Positions 1 to 13,659 of a DNA stretch of 64,000 nt are shown here, piece after piece. Source of the DNA: Ophiura sarsii (taxonomy: Eukaryota > Echinodermata > Ophiuroidea > Amphilepidida > Ophiuridae); NCBI GenBank assembly GCA_035610835.1, contig CM069456.1:27906234-27970233 (forward strand), in the 5' to 3' direction. The position numbers were made by a program, and so were the translations under genes. Each line of letters begins with the position of its first letter. Within the stretch, counting starts at the first letter, position 1. The notes under the pieces were generated by a model that was not told the origin of the DNA, did not search any database, and saw only the letters and a program-made list of their open reading frames with translations.

Positions 1-87
1 GTACACTTTCGCACGGGTAGCACGTGAGTCGCACTCTATAATAAATGTAAGCGCGCGATTTTAACTTGACACGACGCTCGCATTTTT

Positions 88-489
88 GAGGGTACTGTCA
101 ACCTTTTGTATGAAATTTATCAAGCCACTGTAACTTTCAAACTTATTATGTAATGTGCATAATACAATTTTTCAAATGAAATGAGTCGGAGAATCCATTT
201 TTGGTATTAAATTTCACAATTTTTTTTACATTTTTGCCCAAAAATCACTTTTTTGGCGCCAACAATTTCAGAAAACCTAACAAAATCAGTTTTTGATTCA
301 AAATTTCAAAAAAATGTTGGCTTAAAAAATGTTAGTTTGAAAATATTGACCAAAAAGTGCCAACAAATTGTAAGCCACCCCCCCCCCCCCCAAAAAAAGT
401 GATCCTATTTAATTGTCTTTAGATGATTTTTGTGAAATTTTAGATTTTTTAATGAAAAACTGATTTTGTTAGGTTGTCTGAAAAATGTT
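88..489. mobile_element. Degraded TTAA-type MITE, family B, first copy
   Basis: It begins GGTACTGTCAACC and shares long blocks with the intact copy at 42559-42906: the ATGAAATTTATCAAG stretch, the GAGTCGGAGAATCC block and the GGTTGTCTGAAAAATG block. The left TTAA is not preserved and the right end is lost where the next element starts near 491. A C run at 378-391 lies inside it. Bases 1-87 hold nothing recognisable. Confidence 0.6.
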
Positions 490-490
490 G

Positions 491-910
491 GCGTGTTTTT
501 GCTGGGGCACTGCAAAAAGTAAACGCTAATAAACGCTAAGTTTCAATCGGTCAGTTTTTAATCCCCCCTGTTTCTACTCACGAAAAGTTACCGCTAAGTT
601 TATCGATCCTAGTCGATGGGCCACGACATGTGACCTTTTGTAATCCCAACAATGCCACCGCACCTGAAAAAGATAGCTTCACAATAATGTGTATAACCCA
701 GCGTGACACGGTTCACGGCGCAAACCGCTAAGAATCACCTTTCTGTTTCTGCTGGTTTTATTGCGGATTATTGCCGATTATTGCTGGTTCCAAACCTGCT
801 TTGTGAAGGTTTTTGGGATTACCACAAATACCGATTATTGCCCGGTTCTGCCTGTTTCTACTGGGCAAACTTAGCGTTTATTAGCGGTAACTTGCCCAGC
901 AGAAACACGC
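491..910. mobile_element. Terminal-inverted-repeat element with an AAACGCTAAT word
   Basis: The left end GCGTGTTTTTGCTGGG is matched, inverted, by CCCAGCAGAAACACGC at 895-910. The interior repeats variants of TTAGCGTTTATTAGCGG and GCCGATTATTGC in both orientations. No transposase reading frame is present, so it is non-autonomous. Its superfamily cannot be told because no clear target duplication is visible. Confidence 0.6.
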
Positions 911-1459
911 TCCTTGTGAACTGACACGTCTAAGAGTTATTGTCAAAAAAATATTTTGAATAGTTGGTAGTATAAACTACGGTGATTATTTTGTTTTTTT
1001 AAAACTCACTGACATTATCCATATTCCCCCATATGTAGAATAAAATAGGTAAAAACTCTTTCGATCTAGTGATTTCCCTACCCAGAATAATTCCCGATAT
1101 TTTCCTTGATTTTAGTATAGATGGTTGAACAGTTCGGACAGGGGCGTATGAGGGGGAAATTGTTTATTGTATGGGGGGGGGGGGGCGCTAGAAATGAAAG
1201 TGAACCTATAGTATAGACCCCTTTACTTGGGCAAATACCCGTTCTCTCACCCCCCTCTCCCCCTCTCCTTTTTTTAATTTTTGTGTTTTACTAAATTTAC
1301 CGGGGGGCACGGACCCCCGCGGCGGCTCCCTCTGGATCCGCTACTGATCAATACTAGTGTTGTATGTAAATCGGAGAGCCATTTATTTCATGTTTAGAGC
1401 ATTAGAGCGAGGAACACGAGGTAATAATTTGTTTAGGCAATCATTCTAAACCAATATAT
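911..1459. other. No gene; G-run and possible hAT-end remnants
   Basis: No coding frame is supported. A segment reading ACAGGGGCGTATGAGGGG near 1139 and a GGATCCGCTACTG near 1335 look like decayed ends of a CAGNGGCG-type (hAT-like) element, with a G run near 1170-1184 between them. The 1139 text recurs almost exactly near 1569. Confidence 0.35.
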
Positions 1460-3382
1460 TATTAGGGCGGGGCTTAAATAGGGAAGGCATTTTGTTCAAA
1501 TCGGCCATGGTCAAAATGTATTCCACTTGACCCCACATGATCAAATATGCACTTTAACATTTTTTCGGACAGGGGCGTATGAGGGGTCTTCAGACCCCTC
1601 CACTACCCTTTATCTCCCTATAGGGGAATACATGGTAAAGTTGCCAAATTGGTGTAGCAAAATTAGGTTTCGACCTACAGTGCAACAGAGCATAAATTTC
1701 CAAATATTGAATTATAAATATAGTGCCTCCGGATTGTTGTACAACAATGAACATTTCAATCCTAAGTATGTGTATCATATATAATTAAAACAGCTTTGTT
1801 TTAAAGTACTTTTTCGTGTCCTTGTATGATTATCAGCATTGTTACATTTCTTATTAAACCGGATTTCGGATTGGCCAATACTAATCCAACCAGCTACTGC
1901 CCTACTTCCTTTCATGGCTTTGACTATTTAAACATTTCTTTTTTATTTAGACTTAGTGCAGGCCTTTAACACGATACCTGTTTGTACACCCATGCATGTC
2001 AGCACACGGTCACCCCAAGTAACATACACCATTATGACTGCACACTAGCTCAAATTTCTTGTGCGCGAATTTCAAACCACTGGTCCCTTAGCATGAGCAT
2101 GTCCTTGAATATTCCTTCCATTGTTTGCGTGCATGGCTGTACAAGTATTAATAGACTTTTTGCCAAGTCTGTGTACAGTTGTATGAAATAGTGGTTACAT
2201 GTGGTTTTTCTCTTTTTAAATATACTAAATGTTTGGAGAACGATATTTTAAATATTAAAGGGATATTGAATTATCTGCTCAGACCATTCCTTTAAGCACA
2301 TCTTTGCCTTTAATTTGATAGCATGCAAGTCTGATTTGGATACACAGTATTACTTAATAATTTCAACGAGTTTGGTCATTAATTAAGCTTAATTAAGACA
2401 GATTTTGGATTTTTGTTAAAAGTAAAGATAAATGTGAACTTTATCTCTGACAGTATTGTTGGCAATGATGGGAACTTTATTTCCTGTAACTTTGGTGTTA
2501 ATAGCATTTATAGTTTTTGCTGGAAATTCCAAAAAGCAATATGTTAATGTATTTCTTTATATATGCTAATCATATGCAAATAAGGTCAAACCATTTTTTC
2601 TTCTTCTATGACATTAAATCAACAAGCTGTATTCTATAATATGATACTGTCTCCTTGTCTTACATATGTTACTTTTTGAATTAGAGCGTAATTTCAATAA
2701 CATGCACTTTTGGAAATGTATGCTCTGTTGCACTGTAGAACAAATTGATACATATTTTGTTCAGGTTAATGCATTTCTATAAGGTACCCATAATGATATA
2801 CTAAAAGTCTTAAAATATCAGAGTGTTAGAAATATGATAATTTGCATAAACTTAAAATGACCGCTAATTTGAGCATTTTCATTGTTTTGGACTTATTTCT
2901 ATTTCTTATCTTAGATAGTTGGTATGGCACTTTAAATAGCTTCAGCATATATTTTATGAATGTTTAAAATCTCAAAGGACATACAGAGACATATCTGCCC
3001 TAATATGTGTATCTTAAATAAATTGCATAAATAAAAAATGGCCGCCAAAATTCTCAAATTAGCTGCCATTTTAAGTTTATGCAAATTAGGCATATTTCTA
3101 CCACTCTGATATTTTCGGATTTTCAGTATGTCATTATGGGGACCTTATAGAAATGCACTGTGCTGAAAATATTATGTTTCAATTTGTTTTAGGTCGAAAC
3201 ACAATTTTGCTATTTGGCAATTTGCCATGTATTCCCCATAGGGGATTAAGGGTAGTGGTGGGGTCTGAAGACCCCCTCCATTTTTTTTAAAGTGCATATT
3301 TAATCATGTGGGGTCAAGTGGAATACATTTTGACCATGGCCGATTTGAACAAAATACCTTCCCTATTTACGCCCGCCCTAAT
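1460..3382. mobile_element. Large foldback element, 1.9 kb, arms of about 230 bp
   Basis: The left end TATTAGGGCGGGGCTTAAA is mirrored at the right end near 3383. The arms (about 1460-1700 and 3190-3382) carry the same text inverted, including GGCCATGGTCAAAATG and the TCTTCAGACCCC block. A second inverted pair lies inside (about 2745-2870 and 3040-3200), sharing AGAAATGCA-type and CATAAACTTAAAATG text. The flanks are TA-rich, consistent with TA duplication. No frame longer than 85 codons is present, so it is non-autonomous. Confidence 0.75.
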
Positions 3383-3463
3383 ATATATAATATATAGCCT
3401 AAAGCCCTATTATACACCACTCTATCATTAGGCCTACCCAACCCCAAGCGCAGTAAATATGCC

Positions 3464-3464
<1 letters not shown>

Positions 3465-3502
<38 letters not shown>
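3465..3502. repeat. Poly-C tract, 38 bases
   Basis: An uninterrupted run of 38 C just right of the large foldback element. It generates glycine or proline runs in spurious reading frames. Its length in the assembly may be unreliable. Confidence 0.9.
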
Positions 3503-3504
<2 letters not shown>

Positions 3505-3606
3505 CGGAAATACTGCTCAATAACACGAGGATAACATCCCCGGAAACTGTTAGTGTTATGACACTCTCTAAAGTATGCTTGCCTTAATTTTCTCTTTTTA
3601 TTGGAC

Positions 3607-3714
3607 AACACTCCATGAATATGGATGGAGTCTTAACAATACAAATTGTGAAATAAAAAATATATATTTTCACAATTTGTATTGTTAAGACTCCATCAAA
3701 ATTCATGGAGTGTT
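3607..3714. repeat. 108-bp hairpin (small foldback MITE)
   Basis: Arms of about 45 bp starting AACACTCCATGAAT and ending ATTCATGGAGTGTT pair almost perfectly around an AT-rich loop near 3655-3668. The segment TCTTAACAATACAAATTGTG and its inverse are exact. The good arm identity suggests recent origin or conversion between arms. Confidence 0.8.
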
Positions 3715-3834
3715 TTGCGAACTTTTAAAGGTGAAAATAACAAAATCCCATAAGCCCATATTATTTGCACATGACGTAATTACCACTTTAGAAGCCAACG
3801 ATTTTACTAATCCATACACACGATTTGGGGAACC

Positions 3835-4510
3835 AGTGTACTGTACAGTCCCGGGGGGGGGGGGGGGCCAGTCAAACATAATGGTGTACACATGCGTGAC
3901 CAAAAAAAACGCGTAAAAAGGGGTGTTTTTTCAGTGTTGGACGCGTCACGCGCGTGACGCGTTAAGGGTATCGAAAACGCTGATTTTCAATAAAAAGGGT
4001 GGCTTAAAATACCGAAAAAACGCGTAAAAAGGGTAGTTTTTTCAGTGTTGGACGCGTCACGCGCGTGACGCGTTAAGGGTATCAAAAACGTTGATTTTCA
4101 AGAAAAAGGGTAGCTTAAAATACAGGTCGAACGTGTTTAGGGTAACTTGTTTTGTTCCCCGTTCCCAGAAGAATATTATCCCCGTTTTTGCGATTTCTTT
4201 TGAGCGTCTCATTTCCAATTTGAGAACGCATGCAAGATCCTCCTTGACAGCATTTAAATGTACATACAAGAAAGAACAATACCCACTGAATAAATGTTTG
4301 TCTATTCATATCTACGGGCATATCTATTGCAGGCAAATAGACAAAAGTTGTTTAGGGGTCATATTCTGGCAAGAACTTGTTTAGGGGTCAAAATTTGCAA
4401 GGAAAGCGCGCTAAAAACTTGTTTAGGGGGTAATTTTGCTTGCAGGGTAAAACTTGTTTAGGGGGTGTCTGGAAAAAATTTGGTCACGCATGTGTACACC
4501 ATTATGTTTG

Positions 4511-4550
<40 letters not shown>

Positions 4551-4560
4551 TACAGTACTG
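3835..4560. mobile_element. Family F element with G/C homopolymer termini, copy 1
   Basis: The ends are inverted copies: CAGTGTACTGTACA then CCGGGG and a G run (3853-3867) on the left; a C run (4515-4546), then CCGG and TGTACAGTACTG on the right. Just inside both is CCAGTCAAACATAATGG. A 111-bp unit is tandemly duplicated at 3909-4019 and 4020-4127; each copy holds a 22-base perfect palindrome built on ACGCGTCACGC. The right half carries several copies of AACTTGTTTAGGGG about 30-40 bp apart. A shorter copy lies at 55140-55553. Confidence 0.75.
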
Positions 4561-5605
4561 CCATCTTTCAAAATGTTAGAGAACTTAAGAAACTAGAGAC
4601 TAGAAACGCTAGAACAACAAACTATCACTGTTGTTGCATAAAAGTTCATTAATTAAATCATAACGTTACGTTGCTAAGAACTAGGGAGCTAAGCATGCTA
4701 CAATATATGAATGGATTTATATATGCTTTAGAGCTTTACAAACATGCATACAACCCGAGATGGAACTTAAAGGTATGTATTGTCAAAGCATTTATTTAAA
4801 GTATGTATTACGTGAAAGCTAAATATTGGAAATGCGACGGTGGATGTTAGATTAATATACACCGCTCAGCTGAAAGACTACTTACACGCAATGCTGTGCT
4901 TGTACGAGACCGGACAGGAATTATATGCTTTAATTGTGATTTATGGTAACTTCTTTCTTCGCTATATTTATAGACCCTGCGCAATAAGCGTGTCTAAGTA
5001 GATTCTTCTGTTTTCTAGGCGAGGTATGAAACAAGGAGAGTGTTGATTCTTTTGATATCATAGAGCGGCCATGCATAAAAAGCATGTGTTTTCACCGGGC
5101 CGGGCATATTAAAATGGTTAATATATATTGGTGCGACGTCCGGGTGCGAGCTAATACTGATTTGGCCCACAACACGTTACGGTAAGTTGTAATTATTGTA
5201 CTGTAAGACCCAAAGAGTATCGTCATAGCCTAGTCTGAATGCTATGGCTATAGCCACTTCCAACCAGGGTGTTCCAACTATATAACATAATGTGCTAATA
5301 ATACTAATAGGCTTATAAGAGGTTCAAAAACAAAGTTGAAATATTACTATAGCCTCTTACACGTTGATCAACATGCTGAGTATCGTCTTGATGTTTTACA
5401 CACCTGACTATATAGTATAAAGTTACTGAATAAGAAGACCTATGTTTTTCTATGTTTTTCTTTGATACTAATGTTTGAAAGTTCTGAATTTAATTTTTGT
5501 TTTGAAAACAAGATGGCCGGCATTTGTCACTGTATTGCAGGTTTTTTACTCGCCCTGTAAAATTCAAGCTGTTTCTGAGACAATCGAAGGGTTGAGGTGG
5601 TGGTA
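4561..5605. other. No gene recognised
   Basis: AT-rich single-copy-looking sequence. No reading frame with protein-like composition, no tandem array and no paired inverted termini were found. Confidence 0.4.
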
Positions 5606-6185
5606 CACTGTTAGAAATATCCGTAAATTTACGGCCTCCGTATAAAAAAGTGAAACATGCCATATTTTCTGCGTAATTATACGGATTTTCCCGTTAATGC
5701 AAATACTAATTATGCTAATTAGCGTGATTACAATCAGCCACATTGGCCCAAACACCTGCACATAATATTAGTACATCTAAGTAAACACTGTTATTCCACC
5801 AACAACCATCTAAAGATGTCAAAACTCATGTTAATGTTCTATTTATTTGACGGAATGAAAAAAAAATTCTGGAAATTTTGCTGCCATTTTACGGACTGAC
5901 TTTTTGGTTCCGGCAGCAAAATTTCCAGACAATATTTTTCATTCCGTAAAATAAATAGAACATTAACATGCGTTTTGACATCTTTACATGGTTGTTGGTG
6001 GAATAACAGTGTTAACTTATATGTACTATATTATGTGCAGGTGTTTGGGCCAATGTGGCTGATTGTAATCACGCTAATTAGCATAATTAGTATTTGCATT
6101 AACGGGAAAATCCGTATAATTACGCAGAAAATACGGCATATTTCATTTTACGGAGGCCGTAAATTTACGGATATTTCTAACAGTG
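5606..6185. mobile_element. Near-perfect 580-bp palindromic MITE with TA flanks
   Basis: Starts CACTGTTAGAAATATCCG and ends with its inverse, flanked by TA on both sides. The two arms of about 285 bp match nearly base for base around a centre near 5890-5900. The reading frames at 5564-5761 (minus) and 5975-6220 (plus) encode the same peptide stretch because they are the two arms of this palindrome, not genes. The interior includes the palindromic word CCGTAAATTTACGG. Confidence 0.85.
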
Positions 6186-9100
6186 TATGGAAGGTGGTGG
6201 TATGGATGAAAGGCAATTAATCCAACCCTTTTTTAGGCCTAAAGGTGCAAACATCTAACTCTTCAGAGCACCTCTTCCGGGAACCGGCCCGCGCGAATTT
6301 TAAACAAATGGCTTGTTTAACGGGTGATCTGAACAGCAATGGTTGTTACAGTTTCATTAACAACCCTTGTATACATTGTTTTAACAGTGTAACTCTAATC
6401 AAATAACACATGTTACAATTCCTCCCTGGGTTAAAAGCATTTAATTTTTAAGGGGGAGACTAACAAAATACATTTGTAAATATTTGATTTAGATGACAAA
6501 AATACAATTTTGTAAACGTTTAATAGTACAATGTTATCTTTTTGTATTAAAATAACAGCCCCAGATCAGAATAAAAATTCCATTAAAATGGAAAGTTGGC
6601 GGTCAAAACTAAATTGCGATATAAGGCAAATAGAAAGAGCAAAAATAGCAACATTTGTAAATACGGCTTTTAGTTGCTAAAATTATGTGGCCGAAGAAGC
6701 AAGCGCATAGATGATAATTGTGCAAGATTCTTGCATGGCATTACTAGAAAGCAATATAAATTACAGCCATAGTTTAGTGATAAATAGTTTTAAATATATG
6801 TCATATGTATTCAATTTATTTGATCAATACATAAATAAATGTAGAAATAAATAAATGAGTTTTTTTTTTTTAAATACTTTTAAATAAATAGTTGAATAAT
6901 TTTGTTAATAAATAATAATATAAATCGAAAATTTAAAAACCGCACACTGAAAGCCTGTTCTTAATTAGCTCAATTCAGTCAGTCAGGAAAGGTGAGATTT
7001 CGGTGTATGACCATGACCCCTATTATAACTGTTACTTTACAGTAATCCTGCCCATGCTGAAGAAATAAAAGATTCTATTCCTTTCATGAGCAATTATCCT
7101 ATTATTCAAAGAATTACAGCCCAAAATTCAACCCTGGGACTGATTCAACCTGTACCTATATTATTCACTTTGAATAAATAAAACCTGGAAAAAAAACCTA
7201 TGATTGAATGAAAGTATAGCTCATTTTGTTTGGCCGAAGCGTTGATTTTAATTATACAGCACCGATAATTGGGTTTGATTACTAACTAGTATCAAGACTG
7301 CAAGTATAGATTTGAAATCAACAGGACAAAAGATGGCAACAATATGTCTTAATTAGAAAGAAGAACGAACAAATCGTTTCTTATTTCTGAAAGTGTGGCT
7401 ACATACAAACCACTAAAGAAGATTTTAAAGATACCACCACAATGCATTGCGTTTTTGAAAAATGCCCTAATTCTGGTCTCCAATTTGTCTCGGTTCCCAT
7501 AGATATTAAAACATGACATAACAGTTAATATTGATATGGCGCTATTCCATCTAGATCATAGCGCATGTAACACATCAGATCACAAATTAGCATGGAAAAC
7601 GAAAATTAGAGATATTGTCAGTTTCTCTATGGTACAATCATGGTTTCATCGCGCATTCATATGACGTTGGAACTCTTAGGTTCTAGTTTGCATCAATGAA
7701 TAAATTAGTTATCAGTGTTCTCTTTTCTTATCATTCTAAGATTTAAGAGCTCTACCCAAATCTTCTTCGAGCTCATACCATGTTCACCCCAACCTGATGA
7801 ATCGATCCCGGAAATTGTGTGCTGTCCGTATTTGCGTATTATTATTATGTAATGTATACAGGACCAATGCGAATTCGATTTTCTATACATATTTACATGA
7901 GTCAACAATTGATATTACCATATAAATGAACCCCATTCCATTTTGCGTTATGAATGACGTTTTGGTACCCGGGTTTTTGCGTGTGTATGATGAATAGAAC
8001 TAGTAGTAGGCCTATAATGTATATTATCTATCATAAAAATTAATAGGGTAATAAATTAATGTTTTAATATACTTATTTGTTCATTTACTTATTCATTTAT
8101 ACTTATCTATTATCTAATTTCTATGACGATATTTAAAACTGTAATAAATACTAATATTATATAGAGGCAATTTTCAATCCTGAAAGCGTGGCACGGGCAA
8201 ACGTCATAGCTGATTATAGTCGTAAGCATGGTAAGAGAAAGGTTTCAATACATACTATACTGACATTTTTAAAAACTCAAAGATTGGCCTATTGTAACCT
8301 GCATGTAATTACTTTACGTATATAGTTGAAAATGTTCGTGATATACGTTTTGCAGTGTAATACGCTCCACTTAAATAAACTGGTCGCGCAGAATAAGTTA
8401 ACACGCGATATATATACCATTCTTTCGTAAATTTATTAAAATAGGCAAAGCGTGAAATATAAAATACGCGAAAATGCCCACTTTAGAGCGTAATAATAGT
8501 ATTACTCACACTGTGTGTATATTTGACACATAAAGGGAAACACACCCAAAATATTATTTTTCTTATAAATGTTTTAACCCAACAGTCTCGACGGGAGGAA
8601 ACACTCACCCCCGGGGTGAAACGGTCAAGTGTAACTGTAAGCATGGTAAGGACATCCCGTGTAGTAAAATGTGTCACTTCAAATTTGAAAGATACAATAT
8701 CGAGTCTTATGGCTTATTTAAACGATAAAGATATCGAAATTAATTGAAAATAAAAGCATTTAGCTAGCGCCTTTTCATTTCAAAAGCTTTTAGGTTTTGG
8801 TTTTGCAAGTATTTGAATTCCGACGCACGACAGTCGTCTATGTATGGATATCTTTTACAATACGAATGGCAAAAGTAATAATTCTTGTGACACGTGTATT
8901 TTGTAGGACCATAACGAAATAAGTATTGTTCCTTTGTATATTGTTTCGCTTCGCTTGTTGAACTTGAAATGGGACTTTAAATCGCCATCAAAGATTTAAA
9001 TTGTAATACTTTTTTGTGTGAAATTGTTATGGTCAAGGGATTGTAATGGTCTAGGGATTGTCCATTGACCCAACATAACTTAAGTGATTGGTTATGGTTA

Positions 9101-9300
9101 TAGTTAGAATCGACTTCGACTGGTTTTGCGTGATGGGATTATTGTATTTATTTATTATTTGTATAGGCCTATTCTATTCTTATTTATTTTGTATTTTTAT
9201 GTAAAAATATTTATTTATATATTTAACATATAAAGTTAAAGTAAACGTTGAAAGTGCACGATGCGAAAAATCGCAGAGCTATATATAGGCCTACTAAATA
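6186..9300. other. No gene recognised, AT-rich
   Basis: About 3.1 kb with only short frames of unlikely composition. No inverted termini or arrays were found apart from short A/T runs. No exon pattern could be supported. Confidence 0.4.
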
Positions 9301-9709
<409 letters not shown>

Positions 9710-11660
9710 GGTCGAATATAAAATGGTATAACTAGAGATTGTTTATTTTGCGGATTACGGGAAGGCCTGTTTTAGCATTAAAAAATGTGACTTATATCAG
9801 GTATACATCTTTTTACAAAATGACGGAGTGTGTCTTTGAATATATTGAGCCGAACCATCTTTCCTGAATGATTGATAGGGATGACACATGGGATAGAACA
9901 ACCTATTTTAAGTTTTAAATAACAAGTTATACTTGTTTAAGGGGAAATTAGGGGTTGAGAGGTTTTATATTGTCGATTTTGTGTTTTATTGGCTTGAAAT
10001 CACAGGAAATATTACATTTAAAACATATAATTTAATAATATCACTTTTTAGTGCAAAATCGCCCTTGTTAGCGATAAACCATGATTTAAGGCCTTTTAGA
10101 TATTTATTCTTTCATGGTTCTGTGGGGTTGGTATAGTCACCAGGGGCGGATCCAGCATTTCTCAACAGGTTTGTTTTATGTTCACACAAATGCATAGAAA
10201 CAGTCAAGTGAAAGTTTACAAATATATATTATTAAGGGCCTTAATATTAAAATGTAAAAGGAAACGTAATACAAAGAAATTTGAACTTTTCCCATTGCAC
10301 GAGGCTGATGGAACAATGCAAATTTGAACCCGATACAAACAAAAGGCATTCAAAAATGTGATAGTAAAACAATCAGCATGGTAGAGAAAACGTGCACTAT
10401 GGTTCTTTCTATAGTTATACAATGGGAGACGTTGAAATATATGAAGATTCGCCATAGATTCACTTTTCCAAGATATAAATTAGTTCAAGATTCACCACTT
10501 CAAATATATATAATTGGGCAAATATTAGGTTGTCGCTCAAATGAATGCATTTTATTTGTACTTATAAGAACGAAGCAAAGTTGTAACAAACATCACCAAC
10601 TGTAAAACGCCTGAACAAATAAAAGTTACCTGAAAAAAGACGACGGCTATACATTCAGAAATTTTGAATCAAAATTTTCTATAAATTTCCTTTTCTTCAA
10701 AACCATCAAATATACTAATAGGAAATTGTCTTATAAGTCGTACATCCGGCAAAACACCTAGTGCCATTTGATAAAAGTATATAAATAATCTAAATAAAAT
10801 CTTGACATTTAAAATACCAGGAAAATCAGTAATGATCAACATACTTTAAGGGCCAATAAGCCCGTATGAAGTATGATGTAATTTGGGTTGGAATGGAGCG
10901 AACAGGTTACCTGCTAATATTCCATGGGTATTGCGAAGATTTGTATGTAACCAAGTCCTGTTTTAGCAGAAAGACTGAACTTTATTATATAGGCTCCTTT
11001 TGGCTATGAGTCATTACGTTTTTACATGGGAAACATTACAAAAAGCACGAAAGCCCGTTTTTTCCGCGAAACATGAGTGCATGCCTTTAATTTCACTTCT
11101 ATATTGACCCATTTAATCATCGCCTTTGCCAATTTTTTTAGATTTATAAAATAGAAAGAGAATTAAATTATAAATGAAAAAAGGAAATAAAAAAAGAAGA
11201 ACAAGATTTTCAAACAAATTAAATTTGTATTTCGGGTTGTATTTTGATAACATTTTATACTGTAAGACCTGTAATGATTGTAAGCAGTGTCTGAACTATT
11301 AATGCCAAATGTCCCGACTGTGTATCAATTGTGTTTCCGACAATTGGGTGTGTTCCTATCAGGAAATAAGAAATTATTTCAAATGTAGGTCTAAGGGAAA
11401 GCGCTGTGTCAATGAATCGTGTTTACCTGAAATGAAGGCATCCGACTTAAAGTAGATTCAAAGAATTGAGCCGGTTTACCATTTCAGTATAGGTAATATC
11501 TTCCAATATTGAGGGGAAGGCTGTGATTTGAAATCTTAATCTGATCATTGGCACTTGGCACATATGGATGCTTCCATGCGTCTGGAATCATATCGTAGGT
11601 AGTTCATATCCAGAATAGTGACAAAGTTTTCTCGTGCTGTTTTCCAAATTGATTTTTTTT
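9710..11660. other. No gene recognised
   Basis: AT-rich sequence without supported genes. AGGGGCGGATCCAG at 10143 resembles the end of a CAGNGGCGG-type hAT relic, but no partner end was found. The frames at 10216-10605 overlap on both strands and lack protein-like composition. Confidence 0.35.
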
Positions 11661-12213
11661 CTTCTAATTTAATCCTCATCTATATAAACTGCTCAAAAAA
11701 AGTTTGGAATATTTCATTCAAGCACAAAATTTTCAAATATCACGGAATATGTTCATTAAGTGTTATATATCCATGTAACGCTGATGTGTTCATCTTTACA
11801 ATGATACCAAATTTGAAGCAATCTCTTGCTCCAGTGCTCAGCTACTTGCATGAGAACATGGGGAGGTCACAATCTGAATGTGCCAAAATCAACACCCTAT
11901 TTCGTGCTTAAATAATATCTTTGTCGTCTGTTCAATGAAGTGTTACATTGACCACAGTGTTGTGATGATCTATTGATTTTTAAGCACAAAATAGATTTTG
12001 GCACTTTTAGATTGCGACTTCCCCATGTTCTCAAGCATGTGGCTAAGCACTGGAACAAGGGATTGCCTCAAATTGGATATCATTTTAAAGATGAACACAT
12101 CAACTTTCAAATGATATATTACACTTAATGAACATATCCCGCGATATTTGAAAATGTGCTTGAGAAAATATTCCAAACTTGTTTTGAGCAGTTTATATAA
12201 GAAGGATTAGAAA
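11661..12213. mobile_element. Foldback element with 230-bp diverged arms
   Basis: The left arm (about 11661-11912) and right arm (about 11974-12213) are inverted copies. Both carry TATATAAACTGCTCAAAA, AGTTTGGAATATTT, GTTCATTAAGTGT and the CCCCATGTTCTC block. The overlapping frames at 11618-11911 (plus) and 11970-12176 (minus) translate to related peptides (HKIFKYHGICSLSVIY and HIFKYRGICSLSVIY) because they read the same arm; they are not evidence for a gene. The arms differ at roughly one base in six to eight, so the insertion is old. Confidence 0.8.
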
Positions 12214-12726
12214 TGATATCGTATAATAAAATTCTTATTTACATTTCTCTACCTGAAATTAATTACACACGCAAAAAAGGTGAACTATTGTAATGTTAAA
12301 AGACGCAAGAAATTCTTTTCTCTGTTTTCTTTCTATTTTTTTTCTATAAAGAAAAAACAATACTTGTATTGCACACCGATATATTCGGAAAATATGGATA
12401 TCATATATTGAAGTATACTGCATGATCGGCACGATATGGAACAAGTCCTTATGGCATGTCTTTATGGTAACAATTGGTTCTTATAATACAGTTCAGTTGC
12501 AAAGGACACCTTATTGAATTGTGATAGCTTTTCGAAGAGTTTTTTGAAATATAGATTATTTCATGAAGATCTTACTCAGACATGTATTGGACCGAGCTAC
12601 TCGTATTAAAACACTTAATTTTTTTGGGCGCTTCGCGCAACCAAAAAAAGCTCCACATTGTTTCCGCTCTTGCGTGCCCGGTCGAATCTAATAGTAATAG
12701 TCCTAATGCTCAATAAGTTACATACA
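12214..12726. other. No gene recognised
   Basis: About 500 bp of AT-rich sequence with no supported coding frame, array or inverted termini. Confidence 0.4.
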
Positions 12727-12846
12727 GGGGGATCAAGATAAGAAATCACCATAAAAGGGGGGATCAAGATAAGAAATCACCATAAAAGGGGGGATCAAGA
12801 AAAAAATTCACGGTGTTGGGGGGATCAAGAAAAAAATGTCCGAGGC
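12727..12846. repeat. 31-bp minisatellite, about four copies
   Basis: Units begin GGGGGGATCAAGA, with GATCAAG near 12731, 12762, 12793 and 12826. The first two full units continue TAAGAAATCACCATAAAA; the last two have diverged to AAAAAAAT. Confidence 0.85.
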
Positions 12847-12919
12847 TCAACAATTTCCAACCCCCCTCCCCCCCGCCCCACCAAAGAATTTATGAACACT
12901 CCCTTATTATTTTTCGATG

Positions 12920-13015
12920 GGTATTCGCGATTACGTGTTAAACCAATACGAATTGCAACGTTAGGTAAATCGTGGCCAGCGTCGTCTGGGTTTTGGAGAA
13001 TACTTTGAATGTGAC
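12920..13015. repeat. Dispersed repeat shared with 57.5 kb
   Basis: ATTCGCGATTACGTGTTA, then CAATACGAATT, and after a gap CGTCGTCTGG, match 57487-57560 in the same orientation. GTGGCCAGCGTCGTCTGG is also found inverted at about 57270-57290. This is a member of an unnamed dispersed family. Confidence 0.55.
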
Positions 13016-13659
13016 TAGCCCTAGACAATGTGACAATCCTTATAAAGATATTTTGGATACGCAATATAAATTTATGTTATGTATTGCGATCATATCTAAG
13101 AACGTATTTTTAAAGAAAATAAGTATTTATGGATTAATGAATTATCCCTGCTATGTGAATGTATGATATGAGATCCATGATGTCCATGATACTCTATTTC
13201 TCTTCCTCTGGACAGTGACGTACCTTCACAGAGGCAGCATTTACGCGTGTGTATCGTCCGTCTTTCTACGCATAGACTAACAACTTACGCGTGTGTATAC
13301 GCGAGTGTCTCGAGTAGGAGCGAGCGTTTATTCCTTGCAATTAGTAAAAAAGGCAATTTAATTACATCAATGTCTCGTGATAGATAAAGGGTTCAAAAAA
13401 AGTAAGCCCCCCCCCTGACATTTGATCACGTTTGTTTGCATAACTCCACACAAAAATGTAAGTTTTGAAAAAATGAAACGTTTATGAAAAGGGGAAACGT
13501 TTGACTATCCATCGAAAGTTTTTCTTTTTCAATAGCATGTTTACTTCTTCCAAAACATTCACATTTCCCGAAAATGATGTTTTCAGAAAAAGTGGCACTT
13601 TTCAAAATCTTATGCAAGAAAACAAAATTGACTTCAGTGCTGTTTAAAATTTGAATCAA

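Noticed and set aside
5564..6220. Pair of related peptides on opposite strands
   Set aside because: The two arms of the 580-bp palindrome read in mirror frames.
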